DNA of 64,000 nucleotides from Cellulomonas sp. PhB143 (GTDB lineage: Bacteria; Actinomycetota; Actinomycetes; Actinomycetales; Cellulomonadaceae): contig NZ_RKIJ01000017.1 in NCBI RefSeq assembly GCF_003752595.1, positions 57,500 through 121,499 of the forward strand. The letters run 5' to 3'. A program made the position numbers and the translations under genes. Each line of letters begins with the position of its first letter. The stretch's first letter is position 1. The notes under the pieces are model-generated. The model saw nothing but the letters and a program-made list of their open reading frames with translations, had not been told where the DNA came from and did not search any database. Below are positions 26,912 to 36,000 of the stretch, in pieces.

Positions 26912-28611
26912 TGAAGGTCATGGCTCAGATGTCGATGGTGATGAACCTCGACAAGTGCATCGGGTGCCACACCTGCTCGGTCACGTGCAAGCAGGCGTGG
27001 ACCAACCGGGCCGGCACCGAGTACGTCTGGTTCAACAACGTCGAGACGCGGCCCGGGCTCGGCTATCCGCGGACCTACCAGGACCAGGAGCGGTGGCAGG
27101 GCGGCTGGGAGCTCTCGAAGCGCGGCAGGCTCAAGCTCCGCGCCGGTGGCCGCTGGTCCAAGCTCGCGCGCATCTTCTCCAACCCGAAGATGCCGTCGAT
27201 CGACGACTACTACGAGCCCTGGACGTACGAGTACGACATGCTGCTGTCCGCCCCGCAGGGCGAGCACACGCCCGTCGCGCGGCCGAAGTCGCTCATCTCG
27301 GGCGAGGACATGAAGATCGAGTGGTCGGCCAACTGGGACGACGACCTCGGCGGGTCCACGGCGACGATGCAGGACGACCCGGTGCTCAAGCACATGTCGG
27401 AGCACGTCGCCGAGGAGCTCGAGCAGACGTTCATGTTCTACCTGCCGCGCATCTGCGAGCACTGCCTGAACCCCGCCTGCGTCGCCTCGTGCCCGTCGGG
27501 CGCGATGTACAAGCGGGTGGAGGACGGCATCGTCCTCGTCGACCAGGACCAGTGCCGCGGCTGGCGCATGTGCGTCACCGGCTGCCCGTACAAGAAGGTC
27601 TACTTCAACCACAAGACCGGCAAGGCCGAGAAGTGCACGCTCTGCTACCCCCGCATCGAGGTGGGCCTGCCGACGGTCTGCTCCGAGACGTGCGTCGGGC
27701 GCCTGCGCTACCTCGGTCTCGTCCTGTACGACGCCGACCGGGTCACCGAGGCCGCGGCGGTGCAGGACGAGCACGACCTGCTCGAGGCGCAGCGCTCGGT
27801 GTTTCTCGACCCGAACGACCCCGAGGTGATCGCCGGTGCGCGCGCCGAGGGCATCCCCGACGACTGGATCGACGCCGCCCAGGCGTCGCCGATCTGGGCG
27901 CTGATCCAGCGCTACCGGGTGGCGCTGCCGCTGCACCCCGAGTACCGCACGCTCCCGATGGTCTGGTACATCCCGCCGCTCTCGCCGGTGGTCGACGTCG
28001 TCGGCAGCTCGGGGAACGACGGCGAGGACCCGCGGACGCTGTTCGCCGCGATCTCCCAGCTGCGGATCCCGCTCGAGTACCTCGCGGGCCTTTTCACCGC
28101 GGGCGACACGGCGCCGGTCGAGCGCGTGCTGCGCCGGCTCGCGGCGATGCGCTCGTACATGCGGGACATCAACCTCGGCAACGAGCCGGACGAGCGGACG
28201 GCGGCCGCCGTCGGCATGACGGGTGGCGAGGTCCAGGAGATGTACCGCCTGCTGGCGATCGCGAAGTACCAGGACCGCTACGTCATCCCCACCGCCCACC
28301 AGGAGATCGCCCGCGAGCTGGAGGAGATGAGCTGCTCGCTGGACTTCGAGGGCGGTCCCGGGATGGGCGGGGCGGGGCCGTTCGGCTCTTCGAGCGGCAC
28401 TCCGGTGCCGGTGGCGGTCGAGAACTTCCACGCGCTGAAGTCCCGGCAGACGGCGGACCGGCCGAGCAGCCCGGGACGGGTCAACCTCCTCAACTGGGAC
28501 GGCAAGGGCGACCCTGACGGCCTGTTCCCGCCGCGGGAGGGCCCGTCGTCCGCCCCCGGTCCCGAGCGGGGAACGGGCTCGGGCGACACGTCCTCGGACG
28601 GCCCGCGATGA
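26911..28611 (+). CDS. narH: respiratory nitrate reductase beta subunit
   Basis: The 566-residue electron-transfer subunit carries four cysteine groups for iron-sulfur clusters: CIGCHTCSVTC near residue 16, CEHCLNPACVASCP (about 184), CRGWRMCVTGCP (about 214), and CTLC with CSETC (about 240 and 258). In the third group Trp replaces a cysteine (CRGW), as expected for the 3Fe-4S cluster of NarH. It passes electrons from NarI to NarG. The last 45 residues are rich in Pro, Gly and Ser and are longer than in E. coli NarH. It overlaps narJ by four bases (ATGA). Confidence 0.97.
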   Translation: MKVMAQMSMVMNLDKCIGCHTCSVTCKQAWTNRAGTEYVWFNNVETRPGLGYPRTYQDQERWQGGWELSKRGRLKLRAGGRWSKLARIFSNPKMPSIDDYYEPWTYEYDMLLSAPQGEHTPVARPKSLISGEDMKIEWSANWDDDLGGSTATMQDDPVLKHMSEHVAEELEQTFMFYLPRICEHCLNPACVASCPSGAMYKRVEDGIVLVDQDQCRGWRMCVTGCPYKKVYFNHKTGKAEKCTLCYPRIEVGLPTVCSETCVGRLRYLGLVLYDADRVTEAAAVQDEHDLLEAQRSVFLDPNDPEVIAGARAEGIPDDWIDAAQASPIWALIQRYRVALPLHPEYRTLPMVWYIPPLSPVVDVVGSSGNDGEDPRTLFAAISQLRIPLEYLAGLFTAGDTAPVERVLRRLAAMRSYMRDINLGNEPDERTAAAVGMTGGEVQEMYRLLAIAKYQDRYVIPTAHQEIARELEEMSCSLDFEGGPGMGGAGPFGSSSGTPVPVAVENFHALKSRQTADRPSSPGRVNLLNWDGKGDPDGLFPPREGPSSAPGPERGTGSGDTSSDGPR

Positions 28612-29396
28612 CGCCGCTGGGCGACGCGGGGCGGCACCAGGGCCTCAGGAGCCTGCAGATGCTGCCCCGGCCGACGCGCCGTACGCCGCAGCTGGACGCG
28701 CTCGAGCCGGTGCGGGTGACGGCCGAGCAGCGCCGGGCCACCCACATGGCCGCCTCGATCCTGCTGGGGTACCCCGACGCAAGTGTCCGGGGCGCGTCGG
28801 GCGCCGTGCGGGAGGTCACGGCGCAGCTGCCCGTGCCGGTGCGGACGCGGCTCGTGGCGTTCCTCGACGCGCTCGACGCGGCGGACGCCGCGGCGCTCGA
28901 GGCGCTCTACGTCCAGACGTTCGACCTCAAGCGGCGGTGCGCGATGTACCTGTCGTACTACGCGGCCGGCGACACCCGGCGGCGGGGGATGGCGCTCGTC
29001 CGGTTCGTCCAGGCGTACCGGGCCGCGGGGTGGGAGCTCTCGGGCGACGAGCTGCCGGACTACCTGCCGACGGTCCTCGAGCTGTCGGCGCGGTGCGGCG
29101 ACCCGCGCAGCGACGAGGGACGGGTCGCTGCGGCGCTGCTCGACGCGCACCGCGAGGGCATCGAGGTGCTCCGCTCGGCGCTCGCGGCGCTCGCGAGCCC
29201 GTGGACCGGCGTGGTCGAGGCGGTGTGCCTCACGCTCGGGCCCGTCGACGCGGCCACCCGGGAGCGGGTCCTCGACCTGGTCACCTCGGGACCCCCGACC
29301 GAGATGGTCGGGCTGAGCGCGCTCGGTCCCCAGGAGCCCGGCCCGCTCCGGCCGTTCACGCCCGGTGGCACCGCTGCGGAGGAGGTCCGTCGATGA
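28608..29396 (+). CDS. narJ: nitrate reductase assembly chaperone
   Basis: The 262-residue protein is the dedicated chaperone that helps insert the molybdenum cofactor into NarG. It has the NarJ core: RRATHMAASILLGYPD, the helix EALYVQTFDLKRRCAMYLSYY (about residues 97-117), and ELSGDELPDYLPTVLEL. The N-terminal 40 residues are basic and variable. It overlaps narH and narI by ATGA on each side, so all four nar genes are translationally coupled. Confidence 0.93.
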   Translation: MTPLGDAGRHQGLRSLQMLPRPTRRTPQLDALEPVRVTAEQRRATHMAASILLGYPDASVRGASGAVREVTAQLPVPVRTRLVAFLDALDAADAAALEALYVQTFDLKRRCAMYLSYYAAGDTRRRGMALVRFVQAYRAAGWELSGDELPDYLPTVLELSARCGDPRSDEGRVAAALLDAHREGIEVLRSALAALASPWTGVVEAVCLTLGPVDAATRERVLDLVTSGPPTEMVGLSALGPQEPGPLRPFTPGGTAAEEVRR

Positions 29397-30142
29397 CGAG
29401 CACCTGGAACGTCCTGCTCTGGGTCGCGTTCCCCTATGCGACGGCGGCGATCTTCGCCGTCGGCACCTGGTGGCGCTACCGCTACGACAAGTTCGGGTGG
29501 ACCACGCGCAGCAGCCAGCTCTACGAGCGCCGGCTCCTGCGGCTCGGCTCACCTCTCTTCCACCTCGGTCTCCTGCTGGTCGTCCTGGGGCACGTCGTCG
29601 GGCTCGTGATCCCAGAGTCCTGGACGGAGGCGGTAGGCGTCTCGGAGGCGCAGTACCACTTCGTGGCGACGTGGATGGGCTCGGTCGGGGCGCTCGCCGT
29701 CGTCGCGGGTCTGCTGATCCTCGTCTATCGGCGCCGCACGACGGGGCCCGTCCTTCTCGCGACCACGCGGATGGACAAGACGATGTACGTCTTCCTCGGG
29801 GCGTCGATCGCGCTCGGCGCCTGGTCGACGATCCAGACGCAGATGCTCGCCGACGACGGCGGGTACGACTACCGCCAGACGATCTCGCCCTGGTTCCGCA
29901 GCCTCTGGTACTTCCAGCCGCAGCCCGAGCTCATGGCCGGCGTGCCGCTGCCGTTCCAGCTCCACATCGTCGCCGCGAGCCTGCTGTTCGCGCTCTGGCC
30001 GTTCACCCGCCTGGTGCACGCCTTCTCCGCGCCGGTGCCCTACCTGTTCCGGCCGTACCTCGTGTACCGCTCGCGGGATGCGGCGATCAGCTCGCGTCAG
30101 AACGCGCGCGGCTGGGACCCGACGGGGCGGCCCGACGTCTGA
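29393..30142 (+). CDS. narI: respiratory nitrate reductase gamma subunit (cytochrome b)
   Basis: This 249-residue membrane subunit oxidises menaquinol and carries two b haems. It has five helices. The haem-ligand regions are LFHLGLLLVVLGHVVGL (two histidines, about residues 56-72) and PFQLHIVAASLLFALWPFTRLVH (about 187-209) with two more. FSAPVPYLFRPYLVYRSR near the C-terminus is the usual contact with NarGH. It closes the narGHJI operon; about 70 bp follow before the next gene. Confidence 0.95.
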   Translation: MTSTWNVLLWVAFPYATAAIFAVGTWWRYRYDKFGWTTRSSQLYERRLLRLGSPLFHLGLLLVVLGHVVGLVIPESWTEAVGVSEAQYHFVATWMGSVGALAVVAGLLILVYRRRTTGPVLLATTRMDKTMYVFLGASIALGAWSTIQTQMLADDGGYDYRQTISPWFRSLWYFQPQPELMAGVPLPFQLHIVAASLLFALWPFTRLVHAFSAPVPYLFRPYLVYRSRDAAISSRQNARGWDPTGRPDV

Positions 30143-30214
30143 GATCAGGGCGGCGTCGCCCGGGCCTGTGGAGGGTGCCGGACGGGTGTCGGTGGCGGGT
30201 TCTAGTCTGTACAT

Positions 30215-31801
30215 ATGTTCGAACAGGGCGGGGTGGTGGTCGACGGCGTGGCGGAGTCCGCGGTCGAGGTCGCCTTCGCGCGGATCGTGGCGGGGTGGTG
30301 GCTGTCGGGTGGCGGGGACGCGGTGGGAACCTTTCCCGTGGAAGCGCCCGCGCCCGCGCCGGTGCACGAGCTGCTCCCCGGGCCCGTGCTCGCCGCGCGT
30401 CTCGCGGGTGGTGAGGTGTCGGGGGGCACGGACGAGGAGGTCGTGGACCGGATCGTGGCGTGGCAGCGGCTGGTGTCCTGGGCCACGGCCGCCCAGGCCG
30501 GGGACGTCGCCGAGCTCCTCGCACGCCGGCGGGGGTCGCGGGAGGCAGAGTTCGCGGTCGACGAGATCGCCGCGGCCCTGACCACCACCCGGGCGGTCGC
30601 GGCCCGCACCGTCGAGCTCGCCGTGGGCCTGCAGACCCACCCGACCGTGGGCGATGCGCTGGCCGCGGGGCGCATCTGTGAACGCCGCGCCCGGGTCCTG
30701 GTCGACGCCGCCCCGACCGTGCCGCTCGACGAGCGGGTGGCCCTGGTCGCGGCCCTGGTGAGCGAGGCCCAGTCCCTGACCGCGCCGCGGTTGCGGGACC
30801 GGGCCCGCCGGGCGGAGATCGAGCACGACCCGGCCGCGGCCCAGGCCCGCCGCGAGGGCGAGAAGCGCCGCCGCGGGGTGTTCTACGAACCGTTGCCCGA
30901 CGCGATGGCCCGGATCAGCGCCTACCTGCCCGCCGAGGACGCCCAAGCCCTCTACCGCACCGTCGACGACCTCGCCCGCACCCTGCCCGCCGATGCCCGC
31001 AGCACCGACCAGCGCCGCGCGGACGCCCTGGTCGACCAGGTCTGCGGCACCCCCACCTACGACGCCGATCACCGCCCCGACAGTCCCGGGACCGCGGTGG
31101 AGACCTGCACCACCGACAGCTGCACCGCTGATGTCTGCGCCGGTCACACCGGCGCCCCCGCCACCAGCACCGGGCACCGACCGGGCAGCGGTGGCCGTCG
31201 GGGTGCGGGGTCCCGTGGGCGGGCGCGGGTGCTGGTGACGGTGCCGTTCACCACGCTCGCGGGGCTGGAGGACCTACCGGGCGAGATCGCGGGGTACGGG
31301 CCCGTCCCCGCGGACGTCGCACGGCAGATCGCGGCGAACGCGACCTGGACACGGCTGCTCACCGATCCCGCCGACGGGCGCCTCCTGGACGCCGGGACCA
31401 GGACCTACCGGCTCGCCCGGCCCCTGCGGGCCGCGGTCGAGGCCCGCGACATCACGTGCTGCTTCCCCGGGTGCCGGGTCCCGGCCGACCGGTGCGACCT
31501 CGACCACATCGACCCCTACGAACCCGACACCGCCACCGGCACCGAGCCCCAGACGCGGGCGTCCAACCTCCAGGCCCTGTGCCGCCACCACCACCGCCTC
31601 AAGACCCACGGCGAGTGGACCGTGACCACCCGACCCGACGGAACCACGACCTGGACCGCGCCCACCGGCCACACCTACGACCGACCCCCCGAACGCTACG
31701 ACCACCCACCACACCCGGACGGTCCGCCACCCGACCAGCCCGGGCAACCCCCCGAACGAGCCGCCGAGCCCCCCGACCCCGAACCACCACCACCCTTCTG
31801 A
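30215..31801 (+). CDS. DUF222 and HNH endonuclease domain protein
   Basis: The 528-residue protein has the N-terminal DUF222 domain (about residues 50-300, helical, with AEFAVDEIAAALTTTRAVA) and a C-terminal HNH nuclease domain (CCFPGCRVPADRCDLDHIDPY, LQALCRHHHRLKTHGEWTV, about 415-475) with intact cysteine, histidine and HH residues. This is the actinobacterial 13E12-type repeat family, present in many copies per genome and possibly mobile; the role is unknown. A Ser/Gly/Arg linker (TSTGHRPGSGGRRGAGSRGR) splits DUF222 from HNH. TAGTCT is six bases before the ATG, without a ribosome site, so it is probably leaderless. The tail is Pro-rich. Confidence 0.88.
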   Translation: MFEQGGVVVDGVAESAVEVAFARIVAGWWLSGGGDAVGTFPVEAPAPAPVHELLPGPVLAARLAGGEVSGGTDEEVVDRIVAWQRLVSWATAAQAGDVAELLARRRGSREAEFAVDEIAAALTTTRAVAARTVELAVGLQTHPTVGDALAAGRICERRARVLVDAAPTVPLDERVALVAALVSEAQSLTAPRLRDRARRAEIEHDPAAAQARREGEKRRRGVFYEPLPDAMARISAYLPAEDAQALYRTVDDLARTLPADARSTDQRRADALVDQVCGTPTYDADHRPDSPGTAVETCTTDSCTADVCAGHTGAPATSTGHRPGSGGRRGAGSRGRARVLVTVPFTTLAGLEDLPGEIAGYGPVPADVARQIAANATWTRLLTDPADGRLLDAGTRTYRLARPLRAAVEARDITCCFPGCRVPADRCDLDHIDPYEPDTATGTEPQTRASNLQALCRHHHRLKTHGEWTVTTRPDGTTTWTAPTGHTYDRPPERYDHPPHPDGPPPDQPGQPPERAAEPPDPEPPPPF

Positions 31802-31970
31802 CGGCGGTTCCCGAGGAAGCGTCGAGGCGACGCCCGGCCTGAGCCGTTGTGCGCTGCCGCGGCGCGTCCTGATGCTAAGTGCTGGCCTCGAGTACCGGCG
31901 TCGACATCGGAGATGCGCTGATGCCCGGGGTCACCACCAGCCCTTGTGACAGCTTCGGACGCCGGACGCC

Positions 31971-31998
31971 GATGCCGATGCCGATGCCGATGCCGATG
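31971..31998. repeat. GATGCC hexanucleotide tandem repeat
   Basis: Four and two-thirds copies of GATGCC end two bases before the stop codon of the SGNH hydrolase gene (minus strand). Slippage here would not alter the protein because it lies just after the stop. In another frame it would read Ile-Gly repeats. The rest of the 198-bp gap between the two convergent genes holds nothing I recognise. Confidence 0.85.
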
Positions 31999-31999
31999 T

Positions 32000-34162
32000 T
32001 CAGCCGCAGCTGACCGCCGCGTACGGCTCCGCCACGGTCGCGGACGCCCCACCGGGCTGCGTCCCCGTGACGTAGACCGTCCCGGCCGACGTGGCCCCGC
32101 CCGGCGTCGCGTCGCGCACCTTGAACGACTGCGCCGCGCTGCGGCCCGAGGCCACCTGGGCGACCTCCTTCTCGCCGTAGGGGGTCGTGAGCCGCACGCC
32201 CACGGCGTCGGCCCCGGCGTTCTGCGCCCGGACCGCCACATAGGGCTGCGACCCCACGCACCGCGCCTGCGCGGTCACCTCGAGCCGGAGCCCGAGCGGC
32301 ACCGCGTCGGCCATCGCCTCGTACCCGGCATCGTCGGGATGGAGGTGGTCCCCGGAGTCGTAGGCGGGAAGCATGCGGTCGGGGTCCGCGGGATCGCTCA
32401 TCACCGAGTCGAGGTCGACGACCGAGTCGAACGCTCCGCTGGTGCGGATCCAGTCGTTCACCGCGTCCCGCACCCGCTCCTTCGCTGCGGAGTAGTAGCC
32501 GGCACCCTCGAACGGGAGGATCGTCGCCCCGACCACGGTGGCCCCCGCGGTGTGGGCGCGCGCGATGATCTGGCGATAGGCGTCGATCATCTGCTGCGGG
32601 TCGGTAACAACGGCGTTGCCGATGTCGTTGATCCCCTCGAGCACCACCACGCTGCTCACGCCGGGCTGGGTCAGCACGTCGCGGTCGAGCCGCGTCAGCG
32701 CGCTGACCCCCGCGCCGTCGGCGACCACCATGTTCCCGGAGATCCCGGCGTCGACCACCGAGAAGGCGGGCCTCTCGCCGAGGCGGTCGGCGAGGTAGTT
32801 CGGCCACCGATGGTTCGCGTCGACCGTCGAGAGGTATCCATCGGTGATCGAGTCCCCGAGCGCGACGACCGTGCTCGCCGGCGCGTCGGGAAGCACCGTC
32901 ACGGCGTCCAGCCAGAACCACGAGGTGATCGTGTCGACGTACCGGGCCCCGGAGTCCAGCGCCGCGAGGTCGCCGTCGCCGTAGTAGGTGGTGGCCCGGG
33001 CGTCGGAGTGCCCCGTGACCTCCCCGGTGGCGCCCGCGACGTGCACGCTCACCGCGAGGTCGTCGCCCTTCCCGACGCTCATCGGCACGGCGTCGCTCGT
33101 CACCGATCCCCCGACGGGGACGGTGACCGCCCCGCGCCCGCCGAACATGGCGCGCCGGTTGGTCCCCGGGACGACATCGGCCCGCGACGCCCGCGCGCCC
33201 ACGTACACGGCGTCGAAGGTCACGGGCACGGTCCCGTGCGCGTTCGAGAGCCGCAGCTGCACGCCCGAGCCGCCGACGGAGGTGTGCACGACGTCGCGCA
33301 CCGTCTTGTCCGTGTACGGGCCGCCGAGGTGCTGGGCCGACCCGGTCCACGCGGCGACGCGCCCGTCGTCGGCCGGCGCGCCCGCGAGCGAGGCGACCTG
33401 CGCGGCGGACAGGGCACGGTCGTCGACCCGGACGTCGTCGACCGCACCGTCCAGGAAGTCGACCGCCCGTCCGTCCCACTGCGCCCGCCCGACGCTCAGG
33501 GTGCCCGTGGTCTCGACCCCGGTGCCGCCCGCCGCGGTCGCCTCGAGCCGACCGTCGACGTAGAGGGCGAGGGTCCCGCGCGCCGCGTCGCGGACGCCGG
33601 TGAGCTGGTACCAGCGCCCCGGCGCCACGGTCACGCCCGTGGCGATCGCGCGCGGCCCGCCCGGGAAGCTCATCGCGAACCCGGTCTGCCCGTTCGCGCT
33701 CCCGCTGTACTGGAGGAAGAAGGGGCTGCGCCCGTCGCGGCCGTCGGCCGCGACGGCGGTCACGTAGCCGCTCGGGAGCGCGTCCATCCGGACCCGCGCC
33801 GAGACGGTGTACGACGACGTCGTGTCGAGCGCGGGCACCGGCGCCGTCGCCTGCGCGGTCGCACCGTCGAGGCCGAGGGCCGTGCCGTGGGCCGTGCTGC
33901 CGGAGTCGACGAGGATCGCACCGCCGCCGAGCGTCGCCGGGCCGGCGAGCCCGGACGAGTCCGGGCTCGCGCTCCCGTCGACGGAGTCGAACGCCCACGC
34001 GCCGATCGGATCGACACCTATCGGACCGGCGCCGCCGGGCACGTCCGGTTCGGCGCCCGCCGGCCCGACGGGCCCGAGGGCCACGGCCGCCGCGAGCGCG
34101 ACGCCCGCGGCGAGGGCGCGCGCTCCGGCGCGGCGGGTTGTGCGCAAGGGGTCACGGGACAT
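32000..34162 (-). CDS. secreted SGNH/GDSL hydrolase with LamG-like domain and C-terminal SCG module
   Basis: This 720-residue protein has an arginine-led signal peptide (residues 1-37, ending near GPAGAEP). A LamG/concanavalin-like domain follows (about 53-245). The SGNH catalytic domain has block I VVALGDSITDG (about 436), the glycine in ISGNMV, GINDIGN, and block V DHLHPDDAG (about 606) giving Ser, Gly, Asn and Asp-His. The last 94 residues form a module (ARCVG...YVAVRAQN...AVSCG) shared with the GH2 and GH92 proteins of this window. It is probably an esterase on plant or microbial glycans, exported by Sec or Tat. GAGGAGAAGG precedes ATG 34162. Confidence 0.88.
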   Translation of the reverse strand: MSRDPLRTTRRAGARALAAGVALAAAVALGPVGPAGAEPDVPGGAGPIGVDPIGAWAFDSVDGSASPDSSGLAGPATLGGGAILVDSGSTAHGTALGLDGATAQATAPVPALDTTSSYTVSARVRMDALPSGYVTAVAADGRDGRSPFFLQYSGSANGQTGFAMSFPGGPRAIATGVTVAPGRWYQLTGVRDAARGTLALYVDGRLEATAAGGTGVETTGTLSVGRAQWDGRAVDFLDGAVDDVRVDDRALSAAQVASLAGAPADDGRVAAWTGSAQHLGGPYTDKTVRDVVHTSVGGSGVQLRLSNAHGTVPVTFDAVYVGARASRADVVPGTNRRAMFGGRGAVTVPVGGSVTSDAVPMSVGKGDDLAVSVHVAGATGEVTGHSDARATTYYGDGDLAALDSGARYVDTITSWFWLDAVTVLPDAPASTVVALGDSITDGYLSTVDANHRWPNYLADRLGERPAFSVVDAGISGNMVVADGAGVSALTRLDRDVLTQPGVSSVVVLEGINDIGNAVVTDPQQMIDAYRQIIARAHTAGATVVGATILPFEGAGYYSAAKERVRDAVNDWIRTSGAFDSVVDLDSVMSDPADPDRMLPAYDSGDHLHPDDAGYEAMADAVPLGLRLEVTAQARCVGSQPYVAVRAQNAGADAVGVRLTTPYGEKEVAQVASGRSAAQSFKVRDATPGGATSAGTVYVTGTQPGGASATVAEPYAAVSCG

Positions 34163-34219
34163 CGTCGGTACCTTCTCCTCGTCGAGACGCTCGCCGTCGA
34201 GCGGGGTACTGCAGCGGGT

Positions 34220-34233
34220 GCGGCACGTGCCGC
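34220..34233. promoter_or_regulatory. 14-bp palindrome upstream of the SGNH hydrolase gene
   Basis: GCGGCACGTGCCGC is a perfect palindrome 58 bp upstream of the SGNH start codon, between that gene and moaB. Position and symmetry fit a repressor site, perhaps LacI-type, but it does not match the TGACA-N-CGC-TGTCA sites found elsewhere in the window. Confidence 0.35.
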
Positions 34234-34316
34234 GCCCTGACCACGTGACGTGAGGATGACACCGTTGTCAGCGCGCGGCAACCGTCAGTGCGGCACCCGT
34301 CGCTGCTGGGCGTCGA

Positions 34317-34847
34317 TCAGTGGTCGGCACCCTCGAGCTGGGCCAGCAGGTGCCCGAGCAGCGGCAGCAGCACCTCGAGACCGTCGCGGACGCCGCCCGT
34401 CGACCCGGGCAGGTTGACGACGACGGCGCGGCCGCCGCCCGGGACGTCCGCGACCCCGGCGAGGCCGCGGGACAGCGCCGCGGTGGGCACCTGATCGGCC
34501 CCCCGGCGCCGGATCGCCTCGGCGACGCCCGGGAGCTCGGCGACCAGGAGGCCGGCCGTCCCCTCGGGGGTCAGGTCGCGCGGCGAGACGCCGGTCCCGC
34601 CCGTGGTGAGGACGACGCGCGCTCCCGCGGCGAGCGCGGAACCGAGGGCCTCGCGGACGGACGCCACGCCGTCGGGCACGAGCGCGCGGCGCACGGCGAA
34701 CCCGGCGGACGTCAGACCGTCGGCGAGGATCGGTCCCGACCGGTCCTCGGCCTCGCCGCGCGAGCAGCGGTCCGAGACCGTCACCACGGCGGCCGGCACG
34801 CCGGCGTGCTGGGTGCCGGCGTGCTGGCCGGGAGCGTCCGTCGTCAC
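34317..34847 (-). CDS. moaB: MoaB/MogA family molybdenum cofactor biosynthesis protein
   Basis: The 176-residue protein has the MogA/MoaB fold: VVTVSDRCSRGEAEDRSGPIL (about residues 21-41), the molybdopterin-binding loop VLTTGGTGVSPRDLTPEGT (about 78-96) and VVNLPGSTGGVRDGLEVLLP (about 147-166). It adenylylates molybdopterin before molybdate insertion by MoeA. It is separated from the main Moco cluster by the nar operon and two unrelated genes. GTG 34847 has TAGGGT exactly six bases upstream and no ribosome site, a clear leaderless arrangement. Residues 7-17 form a short GQHAGTQHAGV repeat. Confidence 0.92.
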   Translation of the reverse strand: MTTDAPGQHAGTQHAGVPAAVVTVSDRCSRGEAEDRSGPILADGLTSAGFAVRRALVPDGVASVREALGSALAAGARVVLTTGGTGVSPRDLTPEGTAGLLVAELPGVAEAIRRRGADQVPTAALSRGLAGVADVPGGGRAVVVNLPGSTGGVRDGLEVLLPLLGHLLAQLEGADH

Positions 34848-34906
34848 GGGTCCACCCTAGGCTGCGGGCCGTCGCCCGGACCGGCCGCGCGCACCCCAGG
34901 AACTTC

Positions 34907-34921
34907 TTGCGCAAGGCGCAA
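34907..34921. promoter_or_regulatory. inverted repeat TTGCGC-AAG-GCGCAA
   Basis: A perfect 6-bp inverted repeat lies between moaB and the divergent methyltransferase gene, 43 bp before the methyltransferase ATG and 60 bp before the moaB start. It may be an operator for a regulator of one or both genes. Given the His-rich protein next to it, a metal-dependent regulator is one possibility. Confidence 0.4.
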
Positions 34922-34963
34922 ACTCTGATGCGCTCTCAGCACGTCGCGGGCTACGGTCGAACC

Positions 34964-35869
34964 ATGGAACAGCACGCCCACAGCCACGCCCACGCCCACA
35001 GCCTCGCCCATCCCCACCGCCACGCCCACGCGCACGCGCACGCGCACGACCACGACGAGGGCGCGCTCGCCGACCTCCTCGACCTCGACGCCCGGGTCCT
35101 GCACGCCTACCTCACCGACGTGACCGGCTGGGTCCGCGAGCACACCGGAGCTCGCACGCCCCGGCGGATCGCCGACCTCGGAGCCGGGACCGGCACCGGC
35201 ACCATGGCCCTCGCGCGGCGCTTCCCGCGCGCCGAGCTCGTGGCGGTCGACACGTCGCCCGCCATGCTCGAGCGGGTGCGCGCCAAGGCCTTCGCCGAGG
35301 GCCTGGCGCACCGGGTACGCACGGTGCAGGCCGACCTCGACACGGTGACCGACGCCGGCACCTGGCCCCTCGACGGACCCTTCGACCTCGTGTGGGCCGC
35401 GTCGTCCCTGCACCACCTCTCCGACCCGCCTGCCGGGCTCGCCCGCGCGAGGCAGCTCCTGGCCCCCGACGGCCTGCTGGTCGCGGTCGAGATGGACGCC
35501 TTCCCTCGCTACCTCCCGGACGACGTCGGCGTGGGCGAGCCCGGGCTCGAGGAGCGGCTGCAGTCGGCCGTCGACGCGACCCGCGGCGACATGGACCCCT
35601 TCCCCGACTGGGAACCGAGCCTCGCCGGCGCCGGCCTCGAGCTCGTCGCGCGGCGCACCTTCGCGACCACGGCGAGCGACTCACCCGCCCTGCGGCGCTG
35701 CGCCGCCGCCCACCTCGGCCGCGCCGCCGGTGCGCCCGGGCTCGACCTCGGCGACGACGACCGCGTCGCCCTCTCCGTGCTGCTCGGTGACGGCCCGCTC
35801 GGCCTCGCGCGGCGCGGCGACCTCACGGTGCACGGCACGAGGACGGCGTGGATCGCGCGTCGCGCCTGA
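34964..35869 (+). CDS. SAM-dependent methyltransferase with His-rich N-terminus
   Basis: The 301-residue protein has 13 histidines in its first 30 residues in a mostly alternating His-Ala pattern, a likely Ni, Zn or Co binding tail. A class I methyltransferase domain follows: IADLGAGTGTGTMALA (about residues 71-86, SAM loop), VAVDTSPAMLERV, and FDLVWAASSLHHLSDP (about 139-154). The target is unknown. ATG 34964 lies six bases after TACGGT with no ribosome site, so it is probably leaderless; an upstream ATG at 34907 sits in the inverted repeat and would skip the -10. It is divergent from moaB. Confidence 0.82.
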   Translation: MEQHAHSHAHAHSLAHPHRHAHAHAHAHDHDEGALADLLDLDARVLHAYLTDVTGWVREHTGARTPRRIADLGAGTGTGTMALARRFPRAELVAVDTSPAMLERVRAKAFAEGLAHRVRTVQADLDTVTDAGTWPLDGPFDLVWAASSLHHLSDPPAGLARARQLLAPDGLLVAVEMDAFPRYLPDDVGVGEPGLEERLQSAVDATRGDMDPFPDWEPSLAGAGLELVARRTFATTASDSPALRRCAAAHLGRAAGAPGLDLGDDDRVALSVLLGDGPLGLARRGDLTVHGTRTAWIARRA

Positions 35870-36000
35870 CAAATCCGCACACCGGCTGGTCGCCGCGGGC
35901 ACACGAAGTTACAGTGGTGAACACAAACACCCGTGGCGACGGCAGCGTTGCACGCCTCCCGGGTGGGACGTAGTACTCCCGACGCCGTGAGGAACCACCC

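Noticed and set aside
31875..31999. Possible extension or separate small gene downstream of the SGNH stop, with Ile-Gly repeats
   Set aside because: The frame differs from the SGNH frame, has no start or ribosome site, and its composition comes from the GATGCC repeat.
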